A stretch of 64,000 bases of DNA. It comes from Mycobacterium lacus (GTDB lineage Bacteria > Actinomycetota > Actinomycetes > Mycobacteriales > Mycobacteriaceae). Every line of letters starts with the position of its first letter. The first letter of the stretch is position 1. The stretch is taken from NCBI RefSeq assembly GCF_010731535.1, contig NZ_AP022581.1, forward strand, positions 3,667,952 through 3,731,951. Direction: 5' to 3'. The notes under the pieces were generated by a model that saw only the letters and a program-made list of their open reading frames with translations, had not been told where the DNA came from and searched no databases. This document shows, in pieces, positions 43,517 through 52,925 of this stretch. Both the position numbers and the translations under genes were made by a program.

Positions 43517-44212
43517 TACATCGGACACAAGGAATCCGATCAAGGAATACTCAAGCCGAGGGCAATTGTCAATACCTGTGTTGGATTGGGATTACTACGC
43601 GGCCTCCTACTGGGGTACCGAGCGCCTCACTCCACAAAAGCCACCAACCGCTTTCAAGAGGCACATATACACCGCACCCATGTGACACTGCAATCAACTC
43701 GCCCACTTCTTTGCATCGCGTCCAGATGATTTACATCGCGTCCAGGTCGGATGATTGCATTCGCTTTGAATGTAAATGCGAAGTGGGGGACTCATCTGAT
43801 GTTATCGCGGGTTGGCGGACCTGAGGCACTGGTCGGAATCCCTTGCCCCGCTTATGGTATGAACTCTTCGTAGAGCCGAGGTGAAGAAGGGAATTCCGGC
43901 GTTGCGCATGTTTAGGATATTGGCGCCGGTTCTGGGTGACCAGAACATCGTGATCGAGGATGTGGCGATCGAGATGGCGACAAGGGGCCGAAACAAGCCG
44001 CAGACCACCCGGGTGCTGGTGTTCTTGGTGCGGCCCAAGACATCCCAGGCGAGCCGCTGTTCGCGGTGTTGAATGGCGTGCTCAGACGATGACGCCGGAG
44101 GTACGGACGGAAACAGTAGACGGCGGTGGCTCACCCTAGGATGTGGGGACAACGAGGGCGTATCCACAGGCTGTGATGCCGCGAACCGCCGATTTGCTCC
44201 CGGCCCTGACGT
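43517..44212. other. Junction between the terpene cluster and mftG, no supported gene
   Basis: About 700 bases with overlapping short ORFs on both strands (for example 121 residues on the minus strand at 43802-44167) but no recognisable domain or ribosome binding site. TACATCGCGTCCAG and GCATCGCGTCCAG repeat near 43715-43750. The position matches that of Rv0698 after mftG in M. tuberculosis, so it may hold its remains together with an island end. Confidence 0.4.
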
Positions 44213-45652
44213 CTATTCGACGAACTCGGCGGCGCGGTGGGCCAGCATCACGACCGTCGCGTGCGGACCGCGGCTGGTGATCCCGGGCAACACTGACCCG
44301 TCAATCACCCACAGGTTCTCGATGCCACGCACACGGCATCGCCGATCGACGACGGCGTCGCGGTCATCGTCGGTGCCCATCGGGGCGGAACCACACAGGT
44401 GCTGCGACGTCGACCACGCCGGTTCCCCGAGTCTGGATGCCGAACCCACCAACTCGCGGGCCAATTCGGTGCCCCGGCGCAGCGCGGCGATATCGTCGGG
44501 CTCGCTGTCGTACCGGTGCTCGATGCGGAGCGCTACCCGCGGATCGGGCGACACCAATGTGAGCCGCCCGCGCGCACGTGGCCGCATGAGCGCGACCCCG
44601 ATGTGCGGCCAGTCGGGATGCCCCGCGGTGTCATCATCGGTCATCGCCACGAAACCGCCTGTATAAGGCCTGATCTCGACATCATCGGCGGTATTGAGCA
44701 CCACTTCCAACACTGGCCGGCCGGCAGCCGCATTCCACTTGGTGGGCAGCACCCATTCGGGATGATCGCTGCAGCGTATCCCCACCGGCAGCGCCGCCAC
44801 CACCGCCACACCCGCCGCCCGCAGCATCGCCACGTCACCGATACCGGAGAGCATCAGCAGCTGCGCTGACTGAATCGCCCCGGCACACAACACTATTCGG
44901 TCAGCGGTAAATACCGTTGGACCCTCTGGGCCGATCGCGTCCACACCCACCGCGGCGGCGCCGGAAAAGCGCAATCGCAGCGCTTGCGTCCGGTCCAGCA
45001 CAGTCAGGTTAGCCCGGGTCAGCGCAGGTATCAGGTATGCGGCCCCCGGCCCGGTCCGGACACCGTCGACGATGTTGAGCGGGACCGGGCCCACGCCCAC
45101 GGCCGGCGGGTTTCCAACGTCGTTGAGGTCGGCAATCCAGGCAAACCCCGCGCCCTGGGCAGCTGCTATGAAACGTTCTGTGGTGCCAGTCATTTCGTGT
45201 GTCCGGCGAATCGGAATGGGTCCAGTGCTGCCGTGGGCGGGACCGTCGAAATCCAGGTCAGTTTCGATGGCGCGAAAATGTTCGACAACGTCGGGCCAGG
45301 CCCAGCCGGGGATGCGGTAGCCATCGAAGTCACGCGGTAGACCGCGACAGAAATAGCCGCCATTGATGGCCCCGGAACCGCCAACCGTCGCTCCGCGCAC
45401 GATCAGCAGCCGGCGGACCGGCCGCTCGGTCAACTGGGTCTGGTAACGCCGGACCAGCGGGCTGGCGGCACCGATCGGCAGCTGCAACCCGTTGGCGGTC
45501 TGGGCCAGCAACCCCGGGTCGGCCAATCCCGGGCCCGCCTCGAGCACCGTCACCACACAATCGGGATTTGCCGAAAGACGCTCGGCAACAACCGATCCAG
45601 CGCTTCCCGCACCGACGATCAGTACATCGCTGTGCTGGGCGGCTGCAGTCAA
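44213..45652 (-). CDS. mftG: Mycofactocin system GMC-family dehydrogenase MftG
   Basis: MftG is an FAD-dependent GMC oxidoreductase that reoxidises mycofactocinol and passes electrons to the respiratory chain. The 479 residues have the N-terminal ADP-binding motif DVLIVGAGSAGSVVAERLS, the GMC signature GATVGGSGAINGGYFCRG and the C-terminal catalytic region HLCGSAPMGTDD and VIDGSVLPGITSRGPHATVVMLAHRAAE. It starts 3 bases after the mftF stop and ends the mft operon. Confidence 0.95.
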   Translation of the reverse strand: MTAAAQHSDVLIVGAGSAGSVVAERLSANPDCVVTVLEAGPGLADPGLLAQTANGLQLPIGAASPLVRRYQTQLTERPVRRLLIVRGATVGGSGAINGGYFCRGLPRDFDGYRIPGWAWPDVVEHFRAIETDLDFDGPAHGSTGPIPIRRTHEMTGTTERFIAAAQGAGFAWIADLNDVGNPPAVGVGPVPLNIVDGVRTGPGAAYLIPALTRANLTVLDRTQALRLRFSGAAAVGVDAIGPEGPTVFTADRIVLCAGAIQSAQLLMLSGIGDVAMLRAAGVAVVAALPVGIRCSDHPEWVLPTKWNAAAGRPVLEVVLNTADDVEIRPYTGGFVAMTDDDTAGHPDWPHIGVALMRPRARGRLTLVSPDPRVALRIEHRYDSEPDDIAALRRGTELARELVGSASRLGEPAWSTSQHLCGSAPMGTDDDRDAVVDRRCRVRGIENLWVIDGSVLPGITSRGPHATVVMLAHRAAEFVE

Positions 45653-45655
45653 TCG

Positions 45656-47068
45656 TTACATCCGAATCTGGGGTTTGAGCGCGCCGAGGTTGCGTTCGCG
45701 CAGCACCCCGTACCACAGGCCGACTCCGTAGGCCAAGTCATCGATGCGTTTGAGCAACAGGAAGGTCAACAAACCGATGGGTTCGCCGTCCCCGGCCGTG
45801 GCGCCCCTACGGCCCAGCCAGTCCACCACGCCATCGAGGATCGCGGCAATCACCACCACCCCTCTGCAACGCCGGGACACCACGGCCGCGACCAACGCCA
45901 CCGGCCAGTAGTGCCGACAAACGGCCGATGCGAGTTGCAACGCCGCCGACCACAGGCCGCAGGCCGCGACCACGAGCACATCCCGCAGCGACGTCTCGGT
46001 GCCGCGCATGGCCTTGGCGATCCGACGACCCGTCAACAGGGCGAACACCACCGCCACCAGCCGGCTGAGCCCGGTACCAAGCGACACCACGATCCACGCC
46101 ATCAGGGTCTCGCCGGAAATTACCAAGGGCGCGGTCTTGTCGGGGTGGCGCACGGCCAGTGGAGCCGCCGAGCCGCCGTAGAACGCCTTGCGGGCGATCC
46201 AGTCGCGCAGTTCGGTCCGATGATCGTGAGCGACCAGCGCAACTGGCTCGTAGCGCAACCGGGCGCCGGCTTCGATGAGCCGCCAGCATAGGTCCACGTC
46301 CTCGCCGGAGTGCAGGGTCTCGTCGAATCCGCCGACCTGCCGCAGGGCAGCGCAGCGGCAGATGATCGCGGCGCTGGGAACGTAGGACACCGTGGTATGC
46401 GGCAACACCGGCGCTTCGCGCCGGCCGAGATCCAGTGACGAACGCATCGCCTCGTAGCGAGCCACCACGTTCTCGCCCTGCGACAGGCCGATGACGCGGG
46501 GCGCCACCAGCGCGACGGTGGGATCACAGAAGTGGCCGAGCAGGGCCTCCAGCCAGCCGCGCCGCGGTGCCACGTCGGAATCCAGGAAGGCGACGAAGTC
46601 GGTGGTGCAAGCCGCCAGCCCGGTGTTGCGGGCCGCCGCCGGCCCCTTGCTCCGCGGGTGGCGCAGCACCTCGATGTCGCAGTGCGCGCCGGTGAAGGCG
46701 TCTGGTTCGATTGGGCGCACGGACCCGTCGTCCACCACGATCACGCGTAACCCGCGTAGCGCAGCCACCAGCCGGCGGACGCCGGATACGTTGTCGCGGA
46801 CAGGGATCACGACGGTGACATCACGATGTGACGGGCCACTGGCTGGCCGTGGATGCGCCACGGTGGCGTCCAGCAGGGTGCGGGCCAGCTGGGCGCTGAC
46901 CTCGTCGCGCACCTTGAGCCGGCCCTCGCACAGGATCGTCTGGGCAGCGGGCGCCAACCGCAGCAACCGGGTCGGTGAGCCGCCGAGCAAGGCCGATCCG
47001 TTGCCGAGCACCCGCACCCGGCGGTCGACCTGCACGGCGAACCCGTCAGGCAGCCGGGTCGCGGTCAT
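45656..47068 (-). CDS. mftF: Mycofactocin glycosyltransferase MftF
   Basis: MftF adds the beta-1,4-linked glucose chain to the mycofactocin core. The GT2 domain starts VTVVIPVRDNVSGVRRLV and VIVVDDGS, with the DxD metal site in FLDSDVAPRRGWLEALLGH and the acceptor-loop EDVDLCWRLIEAGARL. Membrane-associated helices follow (about residues 320-430). The ATG at 47068 (MTATRLPDGFAVQVD) gives 470 residues as in M. tuberculosis. It lies 103 bases after mftE, a gap that holds a repeat also found inside mftB. Confidence 0.95.
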   Translation of the reverse strand: MTATRLPDGFAVQVDRRVRVLGNGSALLGGSPTRLLRLAPAAQTILCEGRLKVRDEVSAQLARTLLDATVAHPRPASGPSHRDVTVVIPVRDNVSGVRRLVAALRGLRVIVVDDGSVRPIEPDAFTGAHCDIEVLRHPRSKGPAAARNTGLAACTTDFVAFLDSDVAPRRGWLEALLGHFCDPTVALVAPRVIGLSQGENVVARYEAMRSSLDLGRREAPVLPHTTVSYVPSAAIICRCAALRQVGGFDETLHSGEDVDLCWRLIEAGARLRYEPVALVAHDHRTELRDWIARKAFYGGSAAPLAVRHPDKTAPLVISGETLMAWIVVSLGTGLSRLVAVVFALLTGRRIAKAMRGTETSLRDVLVVAACGLWSAALQLASAVCRHYWPVALVAAVVSRRCRGVVVIAAILDGVVDWLGRRGATAGDGEPIGLLTFLLLKRIDDLAYGVGLWYGVLRERNLGALKPQIRM

Positions 47069-47091
47069 TTGCGCGGCCCTCTCCGGCAAGC

Positions 47092-47120
47092 GGGTGGGGA
47101 CATCTCCCGCTCACGGGGGC
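47092..47120 (+). repeat. 29-base REP-like repeat between mftF and mftE
   Basis: GGTGGGGACATCTCCCGCTC followed by ACGGGGGCG, found again in inverted orientation at 50812-50840 with one mismatch. The GAGCGGG/CCCGCTC and CCCC/GGGG parts can form a stem. Confidence 0.65.
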
Positions 47121-47171
47121 GGGCATCCAGCTGCTGGCATTCGCTCTGCGTGGGCGCCGGCGCGCTCATGG

Positions 47172-47900
47172 TCATGTCAGCATCCCGTCGGGCCTTGGCG
47201 CCCATCGGGTGATTCGACGCACACAATCGTCGACCATCTCCGCGAGGATGCGTTTTCCCTCGGCCGCGGTCGCGGTGGTCGGGTCTCCCAGCACCCCTAT
47301 CTCGCTGACCGCCGCTACCCCTCCGCGACGAATCAACGGCAACAACTCGGCCAGCGGCGCTCCGTTACCGGCGCACCACCGGCCGGTCCTCACCAGGGTC
47401 GGCGAAATATGCAGCAGCACTGATGTTTCGGTGTGTCCGGCGTGAGCGTCGCCACCTGCGGAGGTGCACGGGCACCAGCCAGCGTCGCGGCCTTCGGACC
47501 GCAGCAAACTTACCGCACGATTCAAGGCGCCGACGTTGCCGCCGTGGCCGTTGACGAAGACCAGCCGCTGGGCCCAGCTGGCGGCCGACCGGCCGTACTC
47601 GACCAGCAGCAGGGCCAACGCTTGGGTGCCGATGGAGATCGTTCCGGCGAAATCCTGGTGCTCGCCACTGGCGCCATAGGCGATGGCCGGTGCCAGCAAC
47701 CAGTCGACGCGTGCGGCGACCGCGCTGGCGACAGCGGTCGCGATTCGGGTATCGGTATCCAGTGGCAGATGGGGACCGTGTTGCTCGGTGGACCCCAGCG
47801 GGATCACGATTGACGGCGAAGTGACTGTCGATAGTTGCTCCGCTATCGCAGTCCCCAGTTCGCCGAGTACGGGCACTCGCCGATGGTAGGACGAATTCAC
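47172..47900 (-). CDS. mftE: Mycofactocin precursor peptidase MftE
   Basis: A creatininase-family metallopeptidase that frees the modified C-terminal Val-Tyr dipeptide from MftA. Metal and catalytic residues are in IPLGSTEQHGPHLPLDTDTRIA, VNGHGGNVGALN and DAHAGHTETSVLL. It has 242 residues and lies 244 bases downstream of mftD; that gap (47901-48144) holds no gene that I can support. Confidence 0.95.
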   Translation of the reverse strand: MNSSYHRRVPVLGELGTAIAEQLSTVTSPSIVIPLGSTEQHGPHLPLDTDTRIATAVASAVAARVDWLLAPAIAYGASGEHQDFAGTISIGTQALALLLVEYGRSAASWAQRLVFVNGHGGNVGALNRAVSLLRSEGRDAGWCPCTSAGGDAHAGHTETSVLLHISPTLVRTGRWCAGNGAPLAELLPLIRRGGVAAVSEIGVLGDPTTATAAEGKRILAEMVDDCVRRITRWAPRPDGMLT

Positions 47901-48144
47901 CTGGCGTGCACCGATTGTTGCCCTACCTACCGAAATCTTGGCTCTCCCGGCATGAATGTGGGTCGGTGTGCGGGTAAGCGGCAGTGGATTCCCTGGCTGG
48001 CGTGCCCTGGCCGCGCCGAGCGTGTACTGGTGGTGGGGACACGCCGGGCCATGCCGCTTGGTTGCACGCGGCGCACTACGGCCCCGCGCTTCAGCCTAGG
48101 TCGGCCGGTGCGATGAGCGACCGAAACCCTGCCCGTCCCGCACA

Positions 48145-49329
48145 TCAAAGTTTCCCGGGCATACCCAGCTCCCGGGCGAACCCCGCGGGGACGAGAATGT
48201 CGTCGGGACGCAGATCGTGGACGGAGGAACGTCCCAGACCCATCAGCGCCGAGTCGATACCGCCGCGCAGGATGTCGAGGACATTCTCGACGCCGGATGG
48301 ACCGGCTGCGGCCAGCCCCCACAGGTAGGCCCGGCCGATCATCACCGCACGCGCCCCCAGCGCCACCGCCTTAACGACGTCGCCGCCCCGCCGGATACCG
48401 CCGTCCAGCAACACCTCGACCTGGTCGCCGACCGCCGCGACCACGGCTGGCAGAGCCCGGATCGATGCGGGTGTGCCGTCCAGGTTGTTGCCACCGTGGT
48501 TGGACACCGAGATCGCCGAAACACCGATATCCACCGCTCTTTTGGCGTCGTCGACGCGCATGACACCCTTGAGCATGAACGGTCCGCCCCACAGGCGGCG
48601 CAGCCAGGCGACGTCTTCCCAGGTCGGCGGGGGGGTGCCTAGCCACTGGCCGTAGGCGGCGAAGAACCGTGGGCCGGGCTCACCTCGGCGGCCCAGGTTG
48701 GGCACCCGCAGGTTGGGCGGCCGTAACGTCCTGGCGAACTTCCACAACCATCTCGGGCGGGTGATCGCCTCTGGAGACATCCGCAGCATGGTCTTCAGGC
48801 TCATCTTTTCGGGGATCTTGGGGCTGCCCCAATCGCGCCCGTGCGAGAACGTCCAGTCGGTGGTGACGATCAACCCGACCGCGCCGGCCTGCCGTGCCCG
48901 TTCGACGCGCTCGGCGACGGCGTCACGCCCGCCGAGCCAGTAAATCTGGAAGAAGGTCTTGGGGTTGGCGGCGATGACTTCCTCGATCGGCTTGCTGGCA
49001 AACGAAGACAACCCCATCGCCGTGCCGCGGGCAGCCGCGGCCCGCGCGACGGCAACCTCACCATCGGGGTGGACTGCCTGGACACCGGTCGGCGAAATGA
49101 CTACCGGCAACGAAATATCTTGTCCCATAACGGTGGTCGACATATCGCGCTTAGCCGTCGCACCAACGACATGCGGGGCGAAGCCGATTTCAGCAAACGC
49201 CGCAACATTGTCAGCGACCGTGATCCCCTGCTCACTGGCCGCGATCAGGGACGAGTAAACCGATTTCGGCAGGCGGCGTTTCGCGCGTTGCTCGGCGATA
49301 GCCACCGTCTCGAACCATGCGTCGGCCAC
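48145..49329 (-). CDS. mftD: Mycofactocin system FMN oxidase MftD
   Basis: MftD (first annotated LldD1, a lactate dehydrogenase) oxidises AHDP to premycofactocin, making the redox-active alpha-keto amide. The 394-residue FMN-dependent alpha-hydroxy-acid oxidase fold is shown by VVISPTGVQAVHPDGEVAVARAAAARG, the FMN-site VSNHGGNNLDGTPASI (with active-site histidine) and LLDGGIRRGGDVVKAVALGARAVMIGR. The GTG at 49329 (ADAWFETVAIAEQRAKRRLP) is used; it lies 2 bases after the mftC stop. Confidence 0.95.
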   Translation of the reverse strand: MADAWFETVAIAEQRAKRRLPKSVYSSLIAASEQGITVADNVAAFAEIGFAPHVVGATAKRDMSTTVMGQDISLPVVISPTGVQAVHPDGEVAVARAAAARGTAMGLSSFASKPIEEVIAANPKTFFQIYWLGGRDAVAERVERARQAGAVGLIVTTDWTFSHGRDWGSPKIPEKMSLKTMLRMSPEAITRPRWLWKFARTLRPPNLRVPNLGRRGEPGPRFFAAYGQWLGTPPPTWEDVAWLRRLWGGPFMLKGVMRVDDAKRAVDIGVSAISVSNHGGNNLDGTPASIRALPAVVAAVGDQVEVLLDGGIRRGGDVVKAVALGARAVMIGRAYLWGLAAAGPSGVENVLDILRGGIDSALMGLGRSSVHDLRPDDILVPAGFARELGMPGKL

Positions 49330-49331
49330 GG

Positions 49332-50498
49332 CTACACCGGGCTTTCGTCGCACCGACGCGCGGGGGGGCGCATCGACAGGGTCAGTGGCACCGGTGTGCT
49401 GGTGCCACGGCCCCGGGAGTGATCGACGCGGACCCGCGGGGTGTCCCGCTTGCGGGCCAACGCTTGTGCGGTATGACCTTGCACACATTCGGGATCCGGC
49501 CCGGCGGTGGGCAGGCCGGTGAAAAACTTCGCCGCCATGCAACCGCCCCGGCAGCTGTCGTAATGGCCGCAGCTGGCGCAGGCCCCGGCCGACTGCGGTG
49601 CACGCAATTGCTGAAACAACGGCGCGTTCTTCCAAATGCTGTCAAACCCGCCGTCGGACAACACATTTCCAGCTAGGAAGCGGTCATGGATGGCGAACGG
49701 GCACGCGTACACGTCGCCCACCGGGTCGATGAGGCACACCACCCGGCCGGCTCCGCACATGTTGAGGCCGGCCAGCGCGCCGGAGGAGCCAAGCGGCGAA
49801 AGATGGAAGAACGAGTCGCCGGTCAGAACCCGCTCACCCTTGGCGACCAGCCAGTCGTAGAGCCGCACCTGCTGGTCGGCGGTGGGGTGCAGATCGTCCC
49901 AGACGTCTGCACCCCGTCCGGACGGCCGTAGCCGGGTAATCCGCAGGGTGGCACCGTAACGACTTGCCAGGGTTGCGAACTCGTCGAGCTGGTCGACGTT
50001 GTGCCGGGTTACCACGACGGAGACCTTGGCGTTGGCGAATCCGGCCGTGGCCAGGTTCTCCAGCGCGCGAACCGCCATGGCGAACGACCCGGCGCCGCGA
50101 ACGGCGTCGTTGACCTCGACGGTTGCACCGTCCAGTGAGACCTGGACATCCACGTAGTCGCTGGCCGCCAACCGTTCGGCCACCTCGGGGGTGACCCGCA
50201 CGCCGTTGGTGGAGAACTTCACCCCGACGCGATGTGCGGTGGCATAATCGACCAGCTCCCAAAAGTCCGGACGTATCGTGGGCTCGCCACCGCCGATGTT
50301 GACGTAGAACACCTGCATGCGTTCCAGCTCGTCGATGATGTCCTTGCACTGGCGGGTAGACAACTCGCGGGGGTCACGCCTACCCGAGGATGACAGGCAG
50401 TGCACACACGCCAGGTTGCAGGCATAGGTCAGCTCCCAGGTCAGGCAAATCGGCGCATTCAGTCCGCGCTCGAACTGCTCGATCAGCGCCGACGTCAC
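49332..50498 (-). CDS. mftC: Mycofactocin radical SAM maturase MftC
   Basis: MftC decarboxylates the C-terminal tyrosine of MftA and links it to the valine. The radical SAM motif is CNLACVHC in LTWELTYACNLACVHCLSSSG. The C-terminal SPASM region holds auxiliary-cluster cysteines in NMCGAGRVVCLIDPVGDVYACPFAI and ACASCGHYDSCRGGCMA. The GTG at 50498 overlaps the mftB stop as GTGA, giving 388 residues. Confidence 0.97.
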   Translation of the reverse strand: MTSALIEQFERGLNAPICLTWELTYACNLACVHCLSSSGRRDPRELSTRQCKDIIDELERMQVFYVNIGGGEPTIRPDFWELVDYATAHRVGVKFSTNGVRVTPEVAERLAASDYVDVQVSLDGATVEVNDAVRGAGSFAMAVRALENLATAGFANAKVSVVVTRHNVDQLDEFATLASRYGATLRITRLRPSGRGADVWDDLHPTADQQVRLYDWLVAKGERVLTGDSFFHLSPLGSSGALAGLNMCGAGRVVCLIDPVGDVYACPFAIHDRFLAGNVLSDGGFDSIWKNAPLFQQLRAPQSAGACASCGHYDSCRGGCMAAKFFTGLPTAGPDPECVQGHTAQALARKRDTPRVRVDHSRGRGTSTPVPLTLSMRPPARRCDESPV

Positions 50499-50872
50499 CG
50501 GACCTCCTGCGGCACCAGCATGCCGGAGCCGGCCAGCACACCTAGCGCCCGCAGGTACGGGTGCTGGTCGGGGTCGGCTACCCCGGCGGCCCGACAGGCG
50601 GACCGGACATCGGGATGATCGGCCAGCGTCGAAACCACCGTCAGGATCGTGCGATTTTTCAGAAACGACAGCCGACGGGTGCCGAAGTGATACAGCAGGG
50701 CACCAAATGGCTCCGGTCGGACCGCCACCTGGGGGTGCAACCGCCAGCCACGTCCAGGGTCGAACGCGCCGGGCGACAACGCGGGCCGAGCCGCGTCCCG
50801 AGGTGCGGGCACGCCCCCGTGAGCGGGGGATGTCCCCACCGGGTCGCGGGGCAGAACCGGGCAATCGGACAC
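50495..50872 (-). CDS. mftB: Mycofactocin RiPP recognition protein MftB
   Basis: MftB is the PqqD-like chaperone that presents MftA to MftC. The C-terminal 90 residues are the typical domain (GWRLHPQVAVRPEPFGALLYHFGTRRLSFLKNRTILTVV, and DQHPYLRALGVLAGSGMLVP). The first 30 residues as read are low-complexity and overlap a REP-like repeat, so translation may start further in; the ATG at 50872 is 3 bases after the mftA stop. Confidence 0.93.
   Translation of the reverse strand: MSDCPVLPRDPVGTSPAHGGVPAPRDAARPALSPGAFDPGRGWRLHPQVAVRPEPFGALLYHFGTRRLSFLKNRTILTVVSTLADHPDVRSACRAAGVADPDQHPYLRALGVLAGSGMLVPQEVR
50812..50840 (-). repeat. 29-base REP-like repeat in the 5' part of mftB
   Basis: Inverted partner of the repeat at 47092-47120. 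It supplies codons about 11-20 of mftB as read, which are not part of the conserved domain. Confidence 0.65.
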
Positions 50873-50875
50873 GGG

Positions 50876-50965
50876 TCAGTAGACCCCACACATTCCGTCA
50901 ATGGACACCTCGTCAACCAACGTCTCGGTGACGAGCTCGGTGTCGGTATCGGTCTCGTGGTCCAT
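50876..50965 (-). CDS. mftA: Mycofactocin precursor peptide MftA
   Basis: The 29-residue precursor ends in the invariant IDGMCGVY; its last Val-Tyr becomes the cofactor core. The leader DTELVTETLVDEVS binds MftB. Of two ATG codons 6 bases apart, the second (50965, MDHETDTD) is chosen because GAGAGG is 9 bases upstream, against 3 for the first. Confidence 0.97.
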   Translation of the reverse strand: MDHETDTDTELVTETLVDEVSIDGMCGVY

Positions 50966-51066
50966 TTGCATTTGCCTCTCGCTCAGGACTCGACAACAAC
51001 GAGTTGCCCCGGTCACAATCGTCGCCAGAATATGGCATCGAGTGCCGAAACGGAAGGGCGGGTCTG

Positions 51067-51663
51067 ATGCGCCACGAGTCGCGGCTGGGCCGGCGCCGCT
51101 CGACGACACCACACCACATCACCGACGTTGCGCTCGACCTGTTCACCGCCCGGGGTTTCGCCGTCGTCAGCGTCGACGACGTCGCCCGAGCCGCCGGCAT
51201 CTCCCGCCGGACCCTGTTCCGCTACTACGCCTCCAAGAACGCCATACCCTGGGGTGACTTCCACACCCACCTCGGCCACCTGCGTAACCTGCTCGACGAT
51301 GTCGACCCGAGGGTTCGGTTGGGGGAGGCGCTGCGCGCGGCGCTGCTGGCCTTCAACACCTTCGACGAGTCCGAGACCGTCCGACACCGTCAGCGCATGC
51401 GAGTCATCCTGCAAACCCCCGAACTTCAGGCCTACTCGATGACCATGTACGCCGGCTGGCGGGAGGTGATCGCGGAGTTCGTAGCCCGCCGACTGCGGAT
51501 CAAAACGACCGACCTGCTGCCCCAGACCGTCGCCTGGACGATGCTCGGGGTCGCGCTCTCGGCCTACGAACACTGGCTGGCCGACGAATCCGTTCCGCTG
51601 CCCGACGCGCTCGGGAAAGCGTTCGACGTGGTCGGCGCCGGACTGGACGCGGTGGGCCGATGA
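51067..51663 (+). CDS. mftR: TetR-family regulator MftR
   Basis: MftR represses the mft operon and responds to acyl-CoA in other mycobacteria. The N-terminal HTH reads TDVALDLFTARGFAVVSVDDVARAAGISRRTLFRYYASKNAI; the C-terminal ligand domain includes LRAALLAFNTFDESETVRHRQRMRVILQTPEL. It is divergent from mftA over a 101-base region that must hold both promoters and the operator. The ATG at 51067 gives 198 residues. Confidence 0.95.
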   Translation: MRHESRLGRRRSTTPHHITDVALDLFTARGFAVVSVDDVARAAGISRRTLFRYYASKNAIPWGDFHTHLGHLRNLLDDVDPRVRLGEALRAALLAFNTFDESETVRHRQRMRVILQTPELQAYSMTMYAGWREVIAEFVARRLRIKTTDLLPQTVAWTMLGVALSAYEHWLADESVPLPDALGKAFDVVGAGLDAVGR

Positions 51664-51721
51664 CAAGGCAGGTTCTGCACTGGGCCGACGACCAGGGCAT
51701 GGGCTGCTATCCAGGCGAATT

Positions 51722-52900
51722 CTAGTTCGGGGCAAGCACTTCGGAGATGGGCGTGCCGGCCGCGATCTTGCTGCGCACCTTCATCACCTTGCCGGGCATC
51801 CCGCCGCCGACCACACCGACCAGCACACCGTCGCGCTCGTAATAGGCCAGGAATTTGCGGCCGTCATCCTCGACGAGATGGACGGCATCGGTGGCGTGCG
51901 GCTCCCCTAGGCACTGGATCTTGACGTCGTATTGGTCACTCCAGAAGTACGGGACCACCACGTTGGACGGCACTTCGTTCCCCAGCATCGCCGGCACGAC
52001 CACCCGGGCCTGATCGGCGACGTTGCTCCAATGTTCCACGCGCGCTTGGTGTCCCGTGGCGTCACGCCAGGAGGCGACGTCGCCCAGCGCCCACACATGC
52101 GGCGCGCTGGTGCGCCCAGCCTCGTCGCAGATCACGCCGTTGTCGACCTCCACGCCGCTGCCTTGCAACCAATCGGTCGCCGGGTGAGACCCGATGCCCA
52201 CCACCACCAAATCGGCGGTCAGTTCCGAACCGTCAGACAGCACGACCGTGTCCACATGCCCATCACCGCGCACCTCGGCCACCCCCAGGCCGAGGCGCAC
52301 GTCGACGCCTTCATCGCGATGCAACCGTGCCACCAGCTCGCCGACCTGTTCGCCGAGCACCGATGCCAGCGGTGTCGGCTGCGGCTCGACCAACACAACG
52401 TTCACGCCGAGGCCGCGCAGGCTGGCCGCCACCTCGCAGCCGATGAAGCCGGCGCCGATGACCACGGCGTGATTCGCGGCCGACGCGTGCGTTCGCAGTG
52501 CCATGCTCTCGTCGAACGACCGCAGCACGCGAACGCCCTCGAGATCGGGAAAGGCCGGAATGCGACGTGGCACCAAGCCGGTCGCGATCACCAGCTCGTC
52601 GTAACCGAGCATCGTTCCATCCGCCAGGGTCACCGTCTGCGCCGCGGTGTCCAGGCAAGTGGCCGCCGCGCCGAGTCGCAGCGTGATGTCTTTCTCGTCG
52701 TACCACTCACGGGGTTTGAGGGCGACGTCGTCGACCTCGCTGCGCAGCACCTCCTTGGAGAGCGGTGGCCGATCGTAGGGTAGATGCACCTCGTCGCTGA
52801 CGATCGTGACGCGACCGGAATAGCCGCTACGACGCAGTTGCTCGGCGATCCGGGCGGCCGCTAGTCCACCGCCGACGATCACGATCCCTTTTTCGGTCAC
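51722..52900 (-). CDS. Ferredoxin reductase-like FAD/NAD oxidoreductase (Rv0688 homologue)
   Basis: A 392-residue pyridine-nucleotide disulfide reductase-type protein of the kind that pairs with P450 and dioxygenase ferredoxins. FAD motif VIVGGGLAAARIAEQLRRSGY, conserved YDRPPLSKEVL, NAD motif VVIGAGFIGCEVAASLRGLG and the second FAD site HVWALGDVASW are present. In mycobacteria it sits next to the mycofactocin genes, with a mycofactocin-type SDR 25 bases upstream, so it may share electrons with that system; the link is not shown by sequence. Confidence 0.9.
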   Translation of the reverse strand: MTEKGIVIVGGGLAAARIAEQLRRSGYSGRVTIVSDEVHLPYDRPPLSKEVLRSEVDDVALKPREWYDEKDITLRLGAAATCLDTAAQTVTLADGTMLGYDELVIATGLVPRRIPAFPDLEGVRVLRSFDESMALRTHASAANHAVVIGAGFIGCEVAASLRGLGVNVVLVEPQPTPLASVLGEQVGELVARLHRDEGVDVRLGLGVAEVRGDGHVDTVVLSDGSELTADLVVVGIGSHPATDWLQGSGVEVDNGVICDEAGRTSAPHVWALGDVASWRDATGHQARVEHWSNVADQARVVVPAMLGNEVPSNVVVPYFWSDQYDVKIQCLGEPHATDAVHLVEDDGRKFLAYYERDGVLVGVVGGGMPGKVMKVRSKIAAGTPISEVLAPN

Positions 52901-52925
52901 GTGGAGTTCATAGCACGATCGACAA

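Noticed and set aside
50876..50965. Idea that the two MSHE peptides are extra mycofactocin-type precursors
   Set aside because: They lack the C-terminal IDGMCGVY of MftA, and the locus has no radical SAM or MftB-like gene.
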